From CAWVVV01 sp964629165 (GTDB lineage: Bacteria; Verrucomicrobiota; Verrucomicrobiia; Opitutales; Oceanipulchritudinaceae), in NCBI GenBank assembly GCA_964629165.1, contig CAZVQJ010000033.1:1-18260 (forward strand): a stretch of 18,260 nt of DNA, in the 5' to 3' direction. Below, one piece after another: positions 1 to 7,790 of this stretch. The notes beneath the pieces are model-generated. The model did not search any database. It saw only the letters and a list, made by a program, of their open reading frames with translations, and was not told the DNA's origin. The position numbers and the translations under genes are program-made. The stretch's first letter is position 1. The number at the start of each line of letters is the position of its first letter.

Positions 1-150
1 CGCAGCGGGCGTGAGATCAAGGCGGTGGCATGGTCCCAGGTTCGAAGCGGCTTGGACGAACGATCCTGGTTTGCTTGGGCGACGAAGGTCCTCACGCCCG
101 GCACTGCGCAGGCTCAAGAGCGCGGAAAACGCGGAGGCCGGGCGGCCAAG

Positions 151-471
151 TCAATTTCCGTGGGTGAATCCCGACAGGCAACCGCGCAGTTGATCCGCGT
201 CCATCCCCTGCACCGCGATCACTTTGTTGCGGGATTTTTCTCCTGACACGATGGTGACCTCGCGCCTCGCAATTCCGGTCGCTCGCGCGATCAGGGCAAT
301 CACTTCCCGGTTGGCTCTCCCGCCTTCCGGCGGAGCCATCACCTTGACCTTGAGGACAGCCTCCTCCAGCCAGCCGACCACCTCTGCCTTCGATGCGTTG
401 GGCACCACCCGAACGTTCAGCTTCGTATGCGGAGCCGTCACAGGCCCGTGTTCGGGTAGCTCCCCAGCCAT
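151..471 (-). CDS. DUF167 / UPF0235 (YggU-type) small protein
   Basis: This 106-residue protein matches the DUF167 family. It has an N-terminal beta strand followed by a V-x-P-N-A-S motif (residues about 18-27), the conserved A-P-P-E-G-G-R-A-N segment (about 46-54), and a C-terminal V-S-G-E-K-S-R-N-K-V stretch. The molecular function of the family is not established; it is a compact alpha/beta fold found in all domains of life. The gene runs in the same direction as pheA and its ATG at 471 overlaps the end of pheA by 34 nt. A GTG at 441 would instead give a 4-nt GTGA overlap with the pheA stop and a 96-residue product, closer to the usual family length. Neither start has a clear ribosome binding site. 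Translational coupling to pheA is likely in either case. The family assignment is firm; the start is not. Confidence 0.88.
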   Translation of the reverse strand: MAGELPEHGPVTAPHTKLNVRVVPNASKAEVVGWLEEAVLKVKVMAPPEGGRANREVIALIARATGIARREVTIVSGEKSRNKVIAVQGMDADQLRGCLSGFTHGN

Positions 472-1511
472 TTCAGGAAGGGACAGAAATCTTTGAGTTC
501 CGCGACAGCCTCCCGGAGGCTCTCATCATCGCGATGGCCCCCGACGTCGATATAGAAATAATAGTCCCAGAGTTTCTGGCGACTTGGCCGTGACTCGATC
601 TTGGAAATATTGATGCCACGCATGCTGAACGGAAACAACGCCTTGATGAGCGCTCCGGGGTTGTTGTTCGGCAACGTGAAGACAAAGGTCGACTTGTCTC
701 TTCCCTGCCCGAGTCGCGGGGTCGGCTCCTTTCCGATAACAAGGAAACGCGTGATATTATCGCCCTTGTCCTGGATCGACTCTTCGAGAACGGGCACGTC
801 ATAGAGCTGTGCGGCGATCTTGCTCGCGATCGCGGCCGCCCCCGGATTCTCCCGGGCGTATTTCACCGCCGCGGCGGTGCTCGAGGCTTCCACAAGTTCC
901 ACTGCGGGCAAGCGGCGCGACAGCCATTCACGGCACTGCCCAAGGGCATTGTCCTTCGAATGCACGGACGTAATTTTCTCCAGCGGTGTCGCCGAGATCA
1001 GCGCATGGGAGATTTCGAGGTAGATCTGCGAGACGATCGTAAGGCCGGCTTCGACGAGCGTGTCGAGGGTGCTGATGACCGTTCCCTGAGTCGAATTCTC
1101 CACTGGAACGACACCGTAATCGGCCTCTCCCCGCACCACGCACGCGAAGACATCGGGCACCGTCGCAAGCGCCAGATAGTCCAGGCTCTGCCCGAAGTTT
1201 TTCATCGCCGCCTGATGCGTGTAAGTCGCTTCGGGACCGAGGTAGGCAATCTTCAATGGCCGTTCGAGCGCAATTGCGGCGGAGATGATCTCCCGCCAAA
1301 TCGCACGCAGCGCCCGCTCCGTCAGGGGTCCTTCGCTATGGGCTGTGAGCCGGCCAAAGACCTCCTCTTCCCGACTCGGCACATAGACCTCGGCACCTTC
1401 CTTCAGCTTGATGTGCCCGATCTCGCTCGCCAGCCGCACCCGCTCGTTCAGCTGTCGAACGATTTCGCGGTCAATGGAGTCGATCTGCTGGCGCAATTCC
1501 GAGAGGTCCAT
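438..1511 (-). CDS. pheA: Bifunctional chorismate mutase / prephenate dehydratase (P-protein)
   Basis: The 357-residue protein converts chorismate to prephenate and then to phenylpyruvate, the precursor of phenylalanine, in the cytoplasm. Residues 1-85 form an AroQ-type chorismate mutase helix bundle (L-R-Q-Q-I-D-S-I-D at 6-14, conserved R and K residues at 25-37). Residues about 86-262 are the prephenate dehydratase domain, with the V-E-N-S motif at 137-140 and the catalytic T-R-F motif at 254-256. Residues about 273-357 are an ACT domain with a G-A-L-I motif (286-289) and an E-S-R-P motif (306-309), which in this family bind phenylalanine for feedback inhibition. Length and domain order are those of the standard P-protein, and the order suggests an intact, allosterically regulated enzyme. 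I see no phenylalanine-rich leader peptide upstream, so attenuation of the enteric pheL type is not supported. The ATG at 1511 lacks a strong Shine-Dalgarno sequence. Confidence 0.96.
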   Translation of the reverse strand: MDLSELRQQIDSIDREIVRQLNERVRLASEIGHIKLKEGAEVYVPSREEEVFGRLTAHSEGPLTERALRAIWREIISAAIALERPLKIAYLGPEATYTHQAAMKNFGQSLDYLALATVPDVFACVVRGEADYGVVPVENSTQGTVISTLDTLVEAGLTIVSQIYLEISHALISATPLEKITSVHSKDNALGQCREWLSRRLPAVELVEASSTAAAVKYARENPGAAAIASKIAAQLYDVPVLEESIQDKGDNITRFLVIGKEPTPRLGQGRDKSTFVFTLPNNNPGALIKALFPFSMRGINISKIESRPSRQKLWDYYFYIDVGGHRDDESLREAVAELKDFCPFLKWLGSYPNTGL

Positions 1512-1579
1512 AATGAACGCAAGGGCTACGCACCGCTAACCCCTGAGGCAAGCGTAACTCACGTCCCACCGAGTCCTGG

Positions 1580-1651
1580 TGGCCGAACGAACCCAGGCAT
1601 ACCGCGTTCAATCCGTTTCGGCTGCCGTGAAAGTTTCCGTTTGTTCGGCCA
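1580..1651. repeat. Long inverted repeat between receptor gene and pheA
   Basis: Two 13-nt arms, 1580-1592 and 1639-1651, are reverse complements at 12 of 13 positions (TGGCCGAACGAAC against GTTTGTTCGGCCA), separated by a 46-nt loop. In minus-strand RNA the first arm starts directly after the stop codon of the TonB-dependent receptor gene and the second lies about 70 nt before the pheA start. The loop holds a further short self-complementary element around 1617-1633. There is no run of T after the second arm, so a classical intrinsic terminator is not supported. An mRNA 3'-end structure, a Rho-associated site or a DNA-level element are alternatives. Confidence 0.5.
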
Positions 1652-3742
1652 CTACAGCTGCCACCGCACACTCAACGAGATGGACCGCCCGGGGGCGACC
1701 GACCGGATTCCGTCTCCGGAAACACCCGTTACCACCGTCTCATCACGCACATTGTCGAACCGCAACTGCACCCCGACCTGCTCACGCGCCTGCCACCGGA
1801 GACCGATCTGCCAGCGGGTATAGGCGGACAGCCTCCGCGTGTTCAGAGGGTCGTCAAACTGTCTGCCGGATCCCTCCGCCCCCAGGTCCAGGACCCAGTG
1901 CTCGCGCAGTATATACTCGAGGTTCGCCCCCCAGCGGTAGTCGGGTGACTGGGGAAAGCGGCGATTCTCCAGGCCGGGCTGCACGGTTGATCGGTGAAAG
2001 CGGGCTTCTGTCCAAAGAAAGTCGATACGGCCGCTCAGTCGGTCGGACAACCGGCCTTCGAGTCGGATGGGAACGCCAAACACACGCGCCCGGTCGACGT
2101 TTTCCCGGCGGTTGTAGGTGCCTCCCGCCGGCACAAATCCTCCCGGCGACTCGAGCGGCCCGTCCGCAATGAAGACATTGGCAACGGCCTCGCGGATCCA
2201 GGTGTGAAAGATTCCAATACCGATCGTCCATCCCTCGGCGAACTGATGTTCGACCGAACCTTCAGCGGTCGAGAATACTTCTGGATCGAGATCGGCATTG
2301 GCGACAAAGACGTCGCTGCCGACCCGGTAGGGCCGATAGAGTTCGTTGACCGTCGGGAAACGGAAGGCATGCGAGAGGGCACCCTGCACCGACCACCGCG
2401 CCGCCGGGTGCCAGCTCGCGCGGATTGAGGCGCTGGGCTGGTAGCCCGAGCGGTTATCAAAGTGCTCCTGCACGAGGACCTGCCCGGTCGAAAGGACGGT
2501 CTCGCGGCGGGAGCCATCGCGGGCAGCCCAACGATCGAGGCGAGCGGCCACTTCGATCGCATGTGACTGCGCCACCACCCCGGCCTTCGCGAAGACGCCG
2601 TAAAACGACTGCTCGCCACCCGCGATGCGTCGGTTCGAAAGACCGAAGCCAAAATCCTCGTGAGTGATGCCCTCCAGAAGCCGTGCATCGATACCGCCCA
2701 GGAGATGCCAGTCGTTCGGCATCCGCCATCCTCCGATCACGCTGCCACCGGTCCCCTTCCCCCGAATCTCGAATTGATCGAGCACGCGATTCTCGCTCTC
2801 ACGATTGTCGCCGACCGCCGTGAAGAGATTGGCGAATTCCCGATCCTGGATATAGGCGATCGCTTCCAACGAGGCATTCCCGAAGCGTTCGATTGAACGC
2901 AGGGAAAGATCCCAGCCGCGCGTGCGATTGCGTGCGAGGGGGGTTCCGTTCCCGCGCTCCTCCTCAAACCAGCTGAATGCAGGCGAGACCGACCGATGCT
3001 CTCGTGGCCGCCAATGGACAGACAGATCGAACGATTTGAGGTCGAGATCCGCCCGCTGATCGATCGGTCCTCGATCGGCCGCATGCACCAGATAATCTCC
3101 GGTGCTCCGCCACCACCGGGCTCCCAGCGCGACGTCCACCTCCCGACCCGGCTCCCGATGACTGACGGAGACTCCGCGTGTCCCGCGATCACCCGCGACG
3201 CCTGTTATCTGCGAAACCTCGGCGGACGGCTCGTGCGTGCGCAGGTGAATCACGCCGGCTGCACTGGCGTTTCCCCAGACCGTCGCACGTGCGGCGGGCA
3301 GGATCTCGATCGATGCCAGTGCGTCGGCCTGAAACCGGGCCCACGGAATCCATCCCCCAAAAGGGTCGTTTTGCGGGATTCCATCGCGCAAGACGAGGGT
3401 TCGCGAAGCAGCCGTCGCCCCGAGGGTGCGGAGATTGGCACCCTGTGTCGTCGGATTGGCAAACCGCCCATCCTGGCGCCGATAGAGCGAAAATGACGGT
3501 TCCCGCGAGAGGATCAGGTCAACCGTCGGGGCATCCGCCACGGCGATTTCATCCGAGGCCCAACTCCGCGACAGCAACGACACCCGAGAGTCATGGGGAA
3601 AATCGCGGCTCGCCGAAACCGCGAGAGGGGGCAACTCCACCTGCTCACCAGCGTCCCCCTCCCGCCCGTTTGCCCCTGGCACGGCGAACAGGCAGGCGAA
3701 GATACCGATGCGCGCCAAAAAGTCCCCGAACCGATCCCTCAT
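1652..3742 (-). CDS. TonB-dependent outer-membrane receptor, substrate unknown
   Basis: An outer-membrane beta-barrel receptor that would import a scarce ligand (metal chelate, cofactor or glycan) using TonB energy. From the ATG at 3742 the protein has 696 residues. It starts with a signal peptide (basic start, then a hydrophobic stretch ending near A-N-G), a TonB-box-like segment L-P-P-L-A-V-S-A-S-R, a plug domain over roughly the next 120 residues (including V-L-R-D-G-I-P-Q-N-D-P-F-G-G and a final G-V-I-H-L-R-T), then the barrel with the typical F-R-F-P-T-V-N-E-L-Y motif. It ends R-W-Q-L, with alternating aromatic/hydrophobic residues as expected for barrel assembly. An in-frame ATG at 3790 would add 16 residues, but a 6-bp hairpin lies between the two starts and the signal peptide reads better from 3742. 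The size is close to the smaller BtuB/CirA-like receptors. I see no cobalamin riboswitch upstream and no transporter partner next to it, so the ligand cannot be named. Confidence 0.9.
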   Translation of the reverse strand: MRDRFGDFLARIGIFACLFAVPGANGREGDAGEQVELPPLAVSASRDFPHDSRVSLLSRSWASDEIAVADAPTVDLILSREPSFSLYRRQDGRFANPTTQGANLRTLGATAASRTLVLRDGIPQNDPFGGWIPWARFQADALASIEILPAARATVWGNASAAGVIHLRTHEPSAEVSQITGVAGDRGTRGVSVSHREPGREVDVALGARWWRSTGDYLVHAADRGPIDQRADLDLKSFDLSVHWRPREHRSVSPAFSWFEEERGNGTPLARNRTRGWDLSLRSIERFGNASLEAIAYIQDREFANLFTAVGDNRESENRVLDQFEIRGKGTGGSVIGGWRMPNDWHLLGGIDARLLEGITHEDFGFGLSNRRIAGGEQSFYGVFAKAGVVAQSHAIEVAARLDRWAARDGSRRETVLSTGQVLVQEHFDNRSGYQPSASIRASWHPAARWSVQGALSHAFRFPTVNELYRPYRVGSDVFVANADLDPEVFSTAEGSVEHQFAEGWTIGIGIFHTWIREAVANVFIADGPLESPGGFVPAGGTYNRRENVDRARVFGVPIRLEGRLSDRLSGRIDFLWTEARFHRSTVQPGLENRRFPQSPDYRWGANLEYILREHWVLDLGAEGSGRQFDDPLNTRRLSAYTRWQIGLRWQAREQVGVQLRFDNVRDETVVTGVSGDGIRSVAPGRSISLSVRWQL

Positions 3743-3764
3743 CCCCGTGAGCAAGCGCAGGTAA

Positions 3765-3783
3765 CCGCGAAAATCAATCGCGG
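3765..3783 (-). promoter_or_regulatory. Hairpin upstream of the receptor start
   Basis: A perfect 6-bp stem (CCGCGA at 3765-3770, TCGCGG at 3778-3783) with a 7-nt loop. If translation of the receptor starts at 3742, the hairpin sits in the 5' untranslated region 22 nt before the ATG. If translation starts at 3790, it lies inside the coding sequence. Its role is unknown. Confidence 0.35.
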
Positions 3784-3854
3784 AGCGCATTCAACCCGGG
3801 CAGACGGCTGCTTGAAAACCTCTTCGACAACGTCCTGCACCCACAAAAACGCCT

Positions 3855-3864
3855 TCCACGTGGA
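3855..3864. promoter_or_regulatory. 10-bp palindrome TCCACGTGGA, possible operator
   Basis: TCCACGTGGA is a perfect palindrome centred on CACGTG. It lies in the divergent region between the TonB-dependent receptor (minus) and the YihY-family gene (plus), about 45 nt before the ATG at 3909. A second ACGTG-like half follows directly. It could be a regulator site for either gene, but nothing in the window names the regulator. Confidence 0.25.
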
Positions 3865-3908
3865 CGTGCCGGAACTTGTCATGGACCTTGGCAAAGTGCT
3901 TTCGCGTC

Positions 3909-4757
3909 ATGATCACAAAACGCTTCTTCTATAATCTGGCTCGCCTCTGGTTTGAAGCGGACGGTTTCGGCAATGCGGCTGCCATCGCGTTTCACGCGCT
4001 TTTTGCGATCGCCCCGCTCTTCGCCTTCACCGTTTCCCTCGCGACCTACTTCCTCAGCGGACAGCAGATCGAGGAGAACTCCGTGCGCTGGCTGGAAAGT
4101 CTTGTCAGCCATGAGCAGGCGGAAGCCCTCGTGAATATCCTCCAGATCGAAAAATGGAGCAACCTGAACTGGATCTATACCGGACTGACGGGACTGACTT
4201 TCCTGTGGGCGGCCTCCCTCGCCTTCGTTCGGCTGCGTGTCTCGGTCAACATTCTCATGGGTTACGAGAGCCGAAGTATCCGCCACGCGATCACGAATAG
4301 TGTCCGCGGGCGTCTCATCGCGATTCTTTTCACGATCGCCTTTGGCCTCATTCTCGCCCTCGGTCTCGTCGCCACGGCCACCGTTCCCCAGTTGATCAAT
4401 TCGCTCTGGGATTTCCATGTGGTCCCGGAGATCGGCATCCGCATCCTGACCGTCGGCTTTCTCGCCGCCGGGGTTGTCGCAATTTTCCGATACATGCCGA
4501 CGGAAGCCCCCTGCTGGCGGTCGATCCTGCCCGCCGCCGCCCTCGTCGTCGCGAGCCTCGAAATTGGACGCCTCCTGTTCGGACGATTCGTGGGCGGGAG
4601 CGAGATTCCCTCCGCCTACGGTGCGTCCAATACGCTCGTCATTTTTCTCATTCTCATCTTCTTCTCCGCCCAGGCTCTGCTCCTCGGATTCGCGCTCGCC
4701 ACGACCATCGATCGCCATCTCAACGAGCGGGGAGAGCGCTTCGGCGGGAAAAAATGA
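3909..4757 (+). CDS. YihY/BrkB-family integral membrane protein
   Basis: A 282-residue inner-membrane protein of the YihY (virulence factor BrkB) family. About six hydrophobic segments are visible (near residues 25-50, 85-108, 135-160, 177-200, 205-225 and 240-265). Family signatures include the N-terminal A-A-A-I-A-F-H-A-L-F-A-I-A-P-L-F stretch, the R-Y-M-P-T motif after the fourth segment, and the S-A-Y-G-A-S-N-T-L segment before the last helix. The family was once called ribonuclease BN by mistake; its transport or structural role is not settled. An in-frame ATG at 3876 adds 11 residues. I chose 3909 because M-I-T-K-R-F-F resembles the basic start usual for the family, but neither start has a good ribosome binding site. 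It stands alone on its strand and converges on rapA with a 16-bp gap. Confidence 0.88.
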   Translation: MITKRFFYNLARLWFEADGFGNAAAIAFHALFAIAPLFAFTVSLATYFLSGQQIEENSVRWLESLVSHEQAEALVNILQIEKWSNLNWIYTGLTGLTFLWAASLAFVRLRVSVNILMGYESRSIRHAITNSVRGRLIAILFTIAFGLILALGLVATATVPQLINSLWDFHVVPEIGIRILTVGFLAAGVVAIFRYMPTEAPCWRSILPAAALVVASLEIGRLLFGRFVGGSEIPSAYGASNTLVIFLILIFFSAQALLLGFALATTIDRHLNERGERFGGKK

Positions 4758-4761
4758 ACGG

Positions 4762-4774
4762 AAGAGCCGCTCTT
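4762..4774. terminator. Weak bidirectional terminator candidate
   Basis: AAGAG-CCG-CTCTT forms a 5-bp stem in the 16-bp gap between the converging YihY-family and rapA genes; the last base overlaps the rapA stop codon. On the minus strand a run of six T follows about 10 nt later. On the plus strand only three T occur. The position is right for a shared terminator but the stem is short. Confidence 0.3.
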
Positions 4775-7605
4775 TACTCCGGTGCCACGAGAACGAGGCG
4801 AATCGAGTCAAGGCGAAGACGTGCTTCACGAATCGCCGCGATCGAAATTTCCAGCCGTTGGCGAGCCAGCTCGATTTCCTCGCCGCGCACATGATCATTG
4901 ATCTTCCGCAGGTCTAGGAGGCGCCGTAAGTCCGCCCCGAGCGCATCGGAAGCGACCCGCACGGCCTCCTCCCGGATTTTTTCCGCACGCCGTTCCGCCT
5001 CCTCGCCGGCTCCTTCGAGCAATGACTTCAAGAGATCGCCAGCACTGCCCAATCGCTCGCTCAGCAGCCGGACCGGCGCATCGCGGATTTCCCGCGCCCG
5101 GCCCGACCACTCATCGGTATGCGAAAGATCCCGGCCGCGCACGTCGATGACAAGGTGGAGGGGCGTGGGGGCGAGGAACTGTTCCACGTGCCACCGGGTA
5201 TCCGCCACCGCTTCGAGCACGAAAACCGCCTCGAGCACCACGTTCGGCTCATCCCCTTCCCGCTGCCCGAAAGCGGCCGTTCCCGCCGGACTGTTGATCA
5301 ACAGGTCGATCGTGTCCCGGTAAAGGGTGTGATCCGGTGACACGAAGGAAATATCTTCCCGCACAATCGCCCGATCCCGGCGGAAAGTTGCGAGGACACC
5401 GTCGCGCGGGATCCCCGGAAAAGCTTCCACCACGGCGTGATTCGCGTCCAGAAAGACGTCTCCTTCCTCGTGCTCCCGCACACGCACTCCGAAATGCTCG
5501 AAGAGATCGCTCAGGAGCGTTTGCCAACGCGGGTCCGCATCCGCTTCCCGGATACGCTCGATGACCGTTGCCGCGCTCGCCGGGTCAAAGGAGTTGAGCT
5601 CCAACAGCCGGTCCCTGCCCTCCTTCATCTTCTTCAGGAGTTTCCGGCGAAAGGCGGCGGTTTTCCCGATGAGAGCGTTCCAGCGTGCGTCGTCGCCCCG
5701 AACCCCGTCCGCGATGAGGGCCAGCAAGGGCTCCCGGAATGCCTGCAAAAAAGCGTCTCCGCCGTGCACCGGACCCCCAAACGCATCCACGCCCCGGTCG
5801 TACCAGTCGAGGACCCGCGCCTCGACACTGCCCTGCAGGAACGGCACGTGAATCCGGATCGTCTCCGTCTGGCCAATCCGATCGAGGCGGCCGATCCGCT
5901 GTTCCAGCAGTCCCGGATTGAGCGGCAGGTCAAAGAGCACGAGGTGATGCGCAAACTGGAAGTTCCGACCCTCGCTCCCGATTTCTGAACAGAGAAGCAG
6001 CCGCGCCCCGTCCTCTTCCGCAAACCAGGCCGCGTTGCGATCGCGCGCGACCAAGGGCAGGCCCTCGTGAAAGAGAGCGACTTTGGCGCTCGTTTTCTCC
6101 CGGAGCGCATTCTCGATCGCGAGGACCTTGCGCTCCGATTTGCAGATGAGCAGAACCTTCGCCGGTTTCAGCTTCCCGAGGAGTTCGATCAGCCATTCGA
6201 TCCGGGGATCCTCCCGGAAGGAGTAGCGAATGCCGGATTCATGGCCCGTTTCCTCCGCTTCCAGTTCCCGAAAGGTGCGCACGACGCGGGCTGGCTCCTC
6301 CACCGCAACCGGTGCAGCGCACAGCTTTCGCAGAGGAAATCCGCTCATCGCGGAACGGGTATTGCGGAACATCACCCGGCCCGTGCCATGTTCGTCGAGG
6401 AGCGAACGCAAGAGCGCCCCGCGCGCACCGGGACGGTTTTTCGAGAGCGCCTCCAACCGTTCCGCGAGCCCTTTGCGATCGCGCCGGAAAATCCGCTTGA
6501 GCGCCGTCTCGTCGTCGGTCGTCAATGCCCGGTCCCCGATGATTTTTCCCGCAATGGCCGCGACCACCCCGTAGCCGGTGCTTTCTTCCAGAAAATCCGG
6601 GAAATCACGATAGCGGTCCGGGTCGAGCAACTTGAGTCGCGCGAAATGGCCCTCCATGCCCAACTGCGTGGGGGTCGCGGTCAAGAGTAACAACCCCGGG
6701 ACCGACTGCGCGAACTGCGCCACCATCCCATACTCGGCGCTGGCCCCTTCCCGCGTCCATTCGAGGTGGTGTGCCTCGTCCACGACGACGAGATCCCACC
6801 CGGCCCGGAGCGACTCTTCCCGCCGAAGTTCGCTCCCCGTCAGAAACGAAACACTACAGAGAGCCAGCTGTTCATCGAGAAACGGATTGCCCTCGGCGTC
6901 GGACCTTCCGGAAGCCGCGCACCGGGCTTCGTCGTAGATACTGAACCACAGGTTGAACCTCCGCAAAAGCTCCACAAACCATTGATGAAGGAGCGACTCC
7001 GGCACAATGATGAGCGCCCGGCGCACCTTCCCGACGGCCAGCAGGCGTTGCAGGATGAGACACGCCTCGATCGTCTTTCCCAGCCCCACTTCGTCTGCCA
7101 GGAGAACACGCGGCACCGGTCGGGAGGTGACCTCGTGCGCAATGTAGAACTGGTGCGGAATGAGATCGAGCCGCCCACCGAGAAATCCGCGCACCGGCGA
7201 GCAGCGGTACTGCCATTGCGCCCGCAATGCCCGCAAGCGCAGCGCAAAGACCTCGCAGGCGTCCGCCTGCCCGCTCATCAGCCGCTCCTCGGGCAGATTG
7301 AGCGTCGCCCGGTCGGAAAGCCTGTCTTCCCGCACACGCCGGCCTTCACCCACATACACCATCAGGCCGTTTTCCTCCTCCACCGATTCCACCCGCAAGC
7401 GCTCGCCGCCCTGCATCGAGACCGTTTCGCCCTCACGGAAAATTACCCGCCGGAGCGCTCCCGAGCCCGCCGCGTAGAGCCTCTCCTCGCCGACCGCGAC
7501 AAACCGGACCCGTATGCGATCCATTTCAACACCCGCCACGATGCCAAGCCCCAGCTCCGGCTCGCGCTCACTCACACACCGCTGCCCTGCGATTGAAGGA
7601 AACAT
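4774..7605 (-). CDS. rapA: RapA-like SNF2/Swi2 ATPase, RNA polymerase recycling factor
   Basis: The 943-residue protein is collinear with enterobacterial RapA (HepA), which binds RNA polymerase and uses ATP to reactivate stalled or post-termination enzyme. From M1 at 7605 it begins with a Tudor-like N-terminal domain (G-Q-R-C-V-S-E-R-E-P-E-L-G-L-G at about 7-21). The SNF2 helicase domain follows, with Walker A D-E-V-G-L-G-K-T at 171-178, D-E-A-H at 276-279 and motif III T-A-T at 309-311. The second helicase lobe carries C-S-E-I-G-S-E-G-R-N-F-Q-F and the R-I-G-R-L-D-R-I-G-Q motif VI. A long C-terminal RapA-specific region ends L-R-L-D-S-I-R-L-V-L-V-A-P-E. The open frame extends 47 codons upstream to 7746, but that stretch is not RapA-like and crosses the divergent regulatory region, so 7605 is the better start; a GGGGGAG lies just before the ATG. 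The assignment rests on remembered similarity over the full length, which is strong. Confidence 0.95.
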   Translation of the reverse strand: MFPSIAGQRCVSEREPELGLGIVAGVEMDRIRVRFVAVGEERLYAAGSGALRRVIFREGETVSMQGGERLRVESVEEENGLMVYVGEGRRVREDRLSDRATLNLPEERLMSGQADACEVFALRLRALRAQWQYRCSPVRGFLGGRLDLIPHQFYIAHEVTSRPVPRVLLADEVGLGKTIEACLILQRLLAVGKVRRALIIVPESLLHQWFVELLRRFNLWFSIYDEARCAASGRSDAEGNPFLDEQLALCSVSFLTGSELRREESLRAGWDLVVVDEAHHLEWTREGASAEYGMVAQFAQSVPGLLLLTATPTQLGMEGHFARLKLLDPDRYRDFPDFLEESTGYGVVAAIAGKIIGDRALTTDDETALKRIFRRDRKGLAERLEALSKNRPGARGALLRSLLDEHGTGRVMFRNTRSAMSGFPLRKLCAAPVAVEEPARVVRTFRELEAEETGHESGIRYSFREDPRIEWLIELLGKLKPAKVLLICKSERKVLAIENALREKTSAKVALFHEGLPLVARDRNAAWFAEEDGARLLLCSEIGSEGRNFQFAHHLVLFDLPLNPGLLEQRIGRLDRIGQTETIRIHVPFLQGSVEARVLDWYDRGVDAFGGPVHGGDAFLQAFREPLLALIADGVRGDDARWNALIGKTAAFRRKLLKKMKEGRDRLLELNSFDPASAATVIERIREADADPRWQTLLSDLFEHFGVRVREHEEGDVFLDANHAVVEAFPGIPRDGVLATFRRDRAIVREDISFVSPDHTLYRDTIDLLINSPAGTAAFGQREGDEPNVVLEAVFVLEAVADTRWHVEQFLAPTPLHLVIDVRGRDLSHTDEWSGRAREIRDAPVRLLSERLGSAGDLLKSLLEGAGEEAERRAEKIREEAVRVASDALGADLRRLLDLRKINDHVRGEEIELARQRLEISIAAIREARLRLDSIRLVLVAPE

Positions 7606-7684
7606 GCTCCCCCACTGCGCCCAATCACACGCCTGCCGCAACCGAAAATTCCTCAGATGCCCGAAGCCATGCCCCCTAATTATT

Positions 7685-7741
7685 TGAGACTGTGATCCAA
7701 TCTCAGTAAAAAATTGACAGCTATCGCTACTGAGTTTCAGT
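7685..7741. promoter_or_regulatory. Nested inverted repeats in the rapA/siderophore-receptor divergent region
   Basis: Three overlapping inverted repeats are packed into 57 bp. TGAGA (7685-7689) pairs with TCTCA (7701-7705), CTCAGTA (7702-7708) with TACTGAG (7728-7734), and ACTGA (7729-7733) with TCAGT (7737-7741). A perfect -35 hexamer TTGACA (7714-7719) lies inside the second repeat, but I cannot find a good -10 at 16-18 bp on the plus strand. The region is AT-richer than its surroundings. It is placed to control the siderophore receptor at 7791 and possibly rapA. It does not clearly match the enteric Fur box, so the regulator is unknown. Confidence 0.45.
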
Positions 7742-7790
7742 CGCAATTACTGGCGTTTGGTCACTGTCCGTCCACCGCCGGCATCTCGCT

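Noticed and set aside
30..60. A tRNA-like GGTTCGAA sequence near the left edge
   Set aside because: The flanking bases do not form a T-arm stem, and no anticodon or acceptor arms can be paired.
121..133. CGCG-GAAAA-CGCG hairpin downstream of the DUF167 gene
   Set aside because: A 4-bp stem without a T-run is too weak to call a terminator.
1..246. A plus-strand frame open from base 1 to a stop at 246, which might be the tail of a gene starting outside the window
   Set aside because: The translation matches nothing I know, and its last 96 bases lie opposite the firmly assigned DUF167 gene. It cannot be excluded, but I cannot support it.
3743..3908. Cobalamin riboswitch upstream of the TonB receptor
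   Set aside because: The region is short and lacks the conserved B12-box core on the minus strand.
3879..4898. A 339-codon minus-strand frame opposite the YihY-family gene
   Set aside because: Its translation is highly charged and repetitive (E, G, D, R), with no family resemblance, while the plus strand gives a clear membrane protein.
7714..7742. A sigma70-type promoter starting with TTGACA
   Set aside because: No acceptable -10 hexamer lies 16-18 bp downstream, so I report only the inverted repeats and not a promoter.
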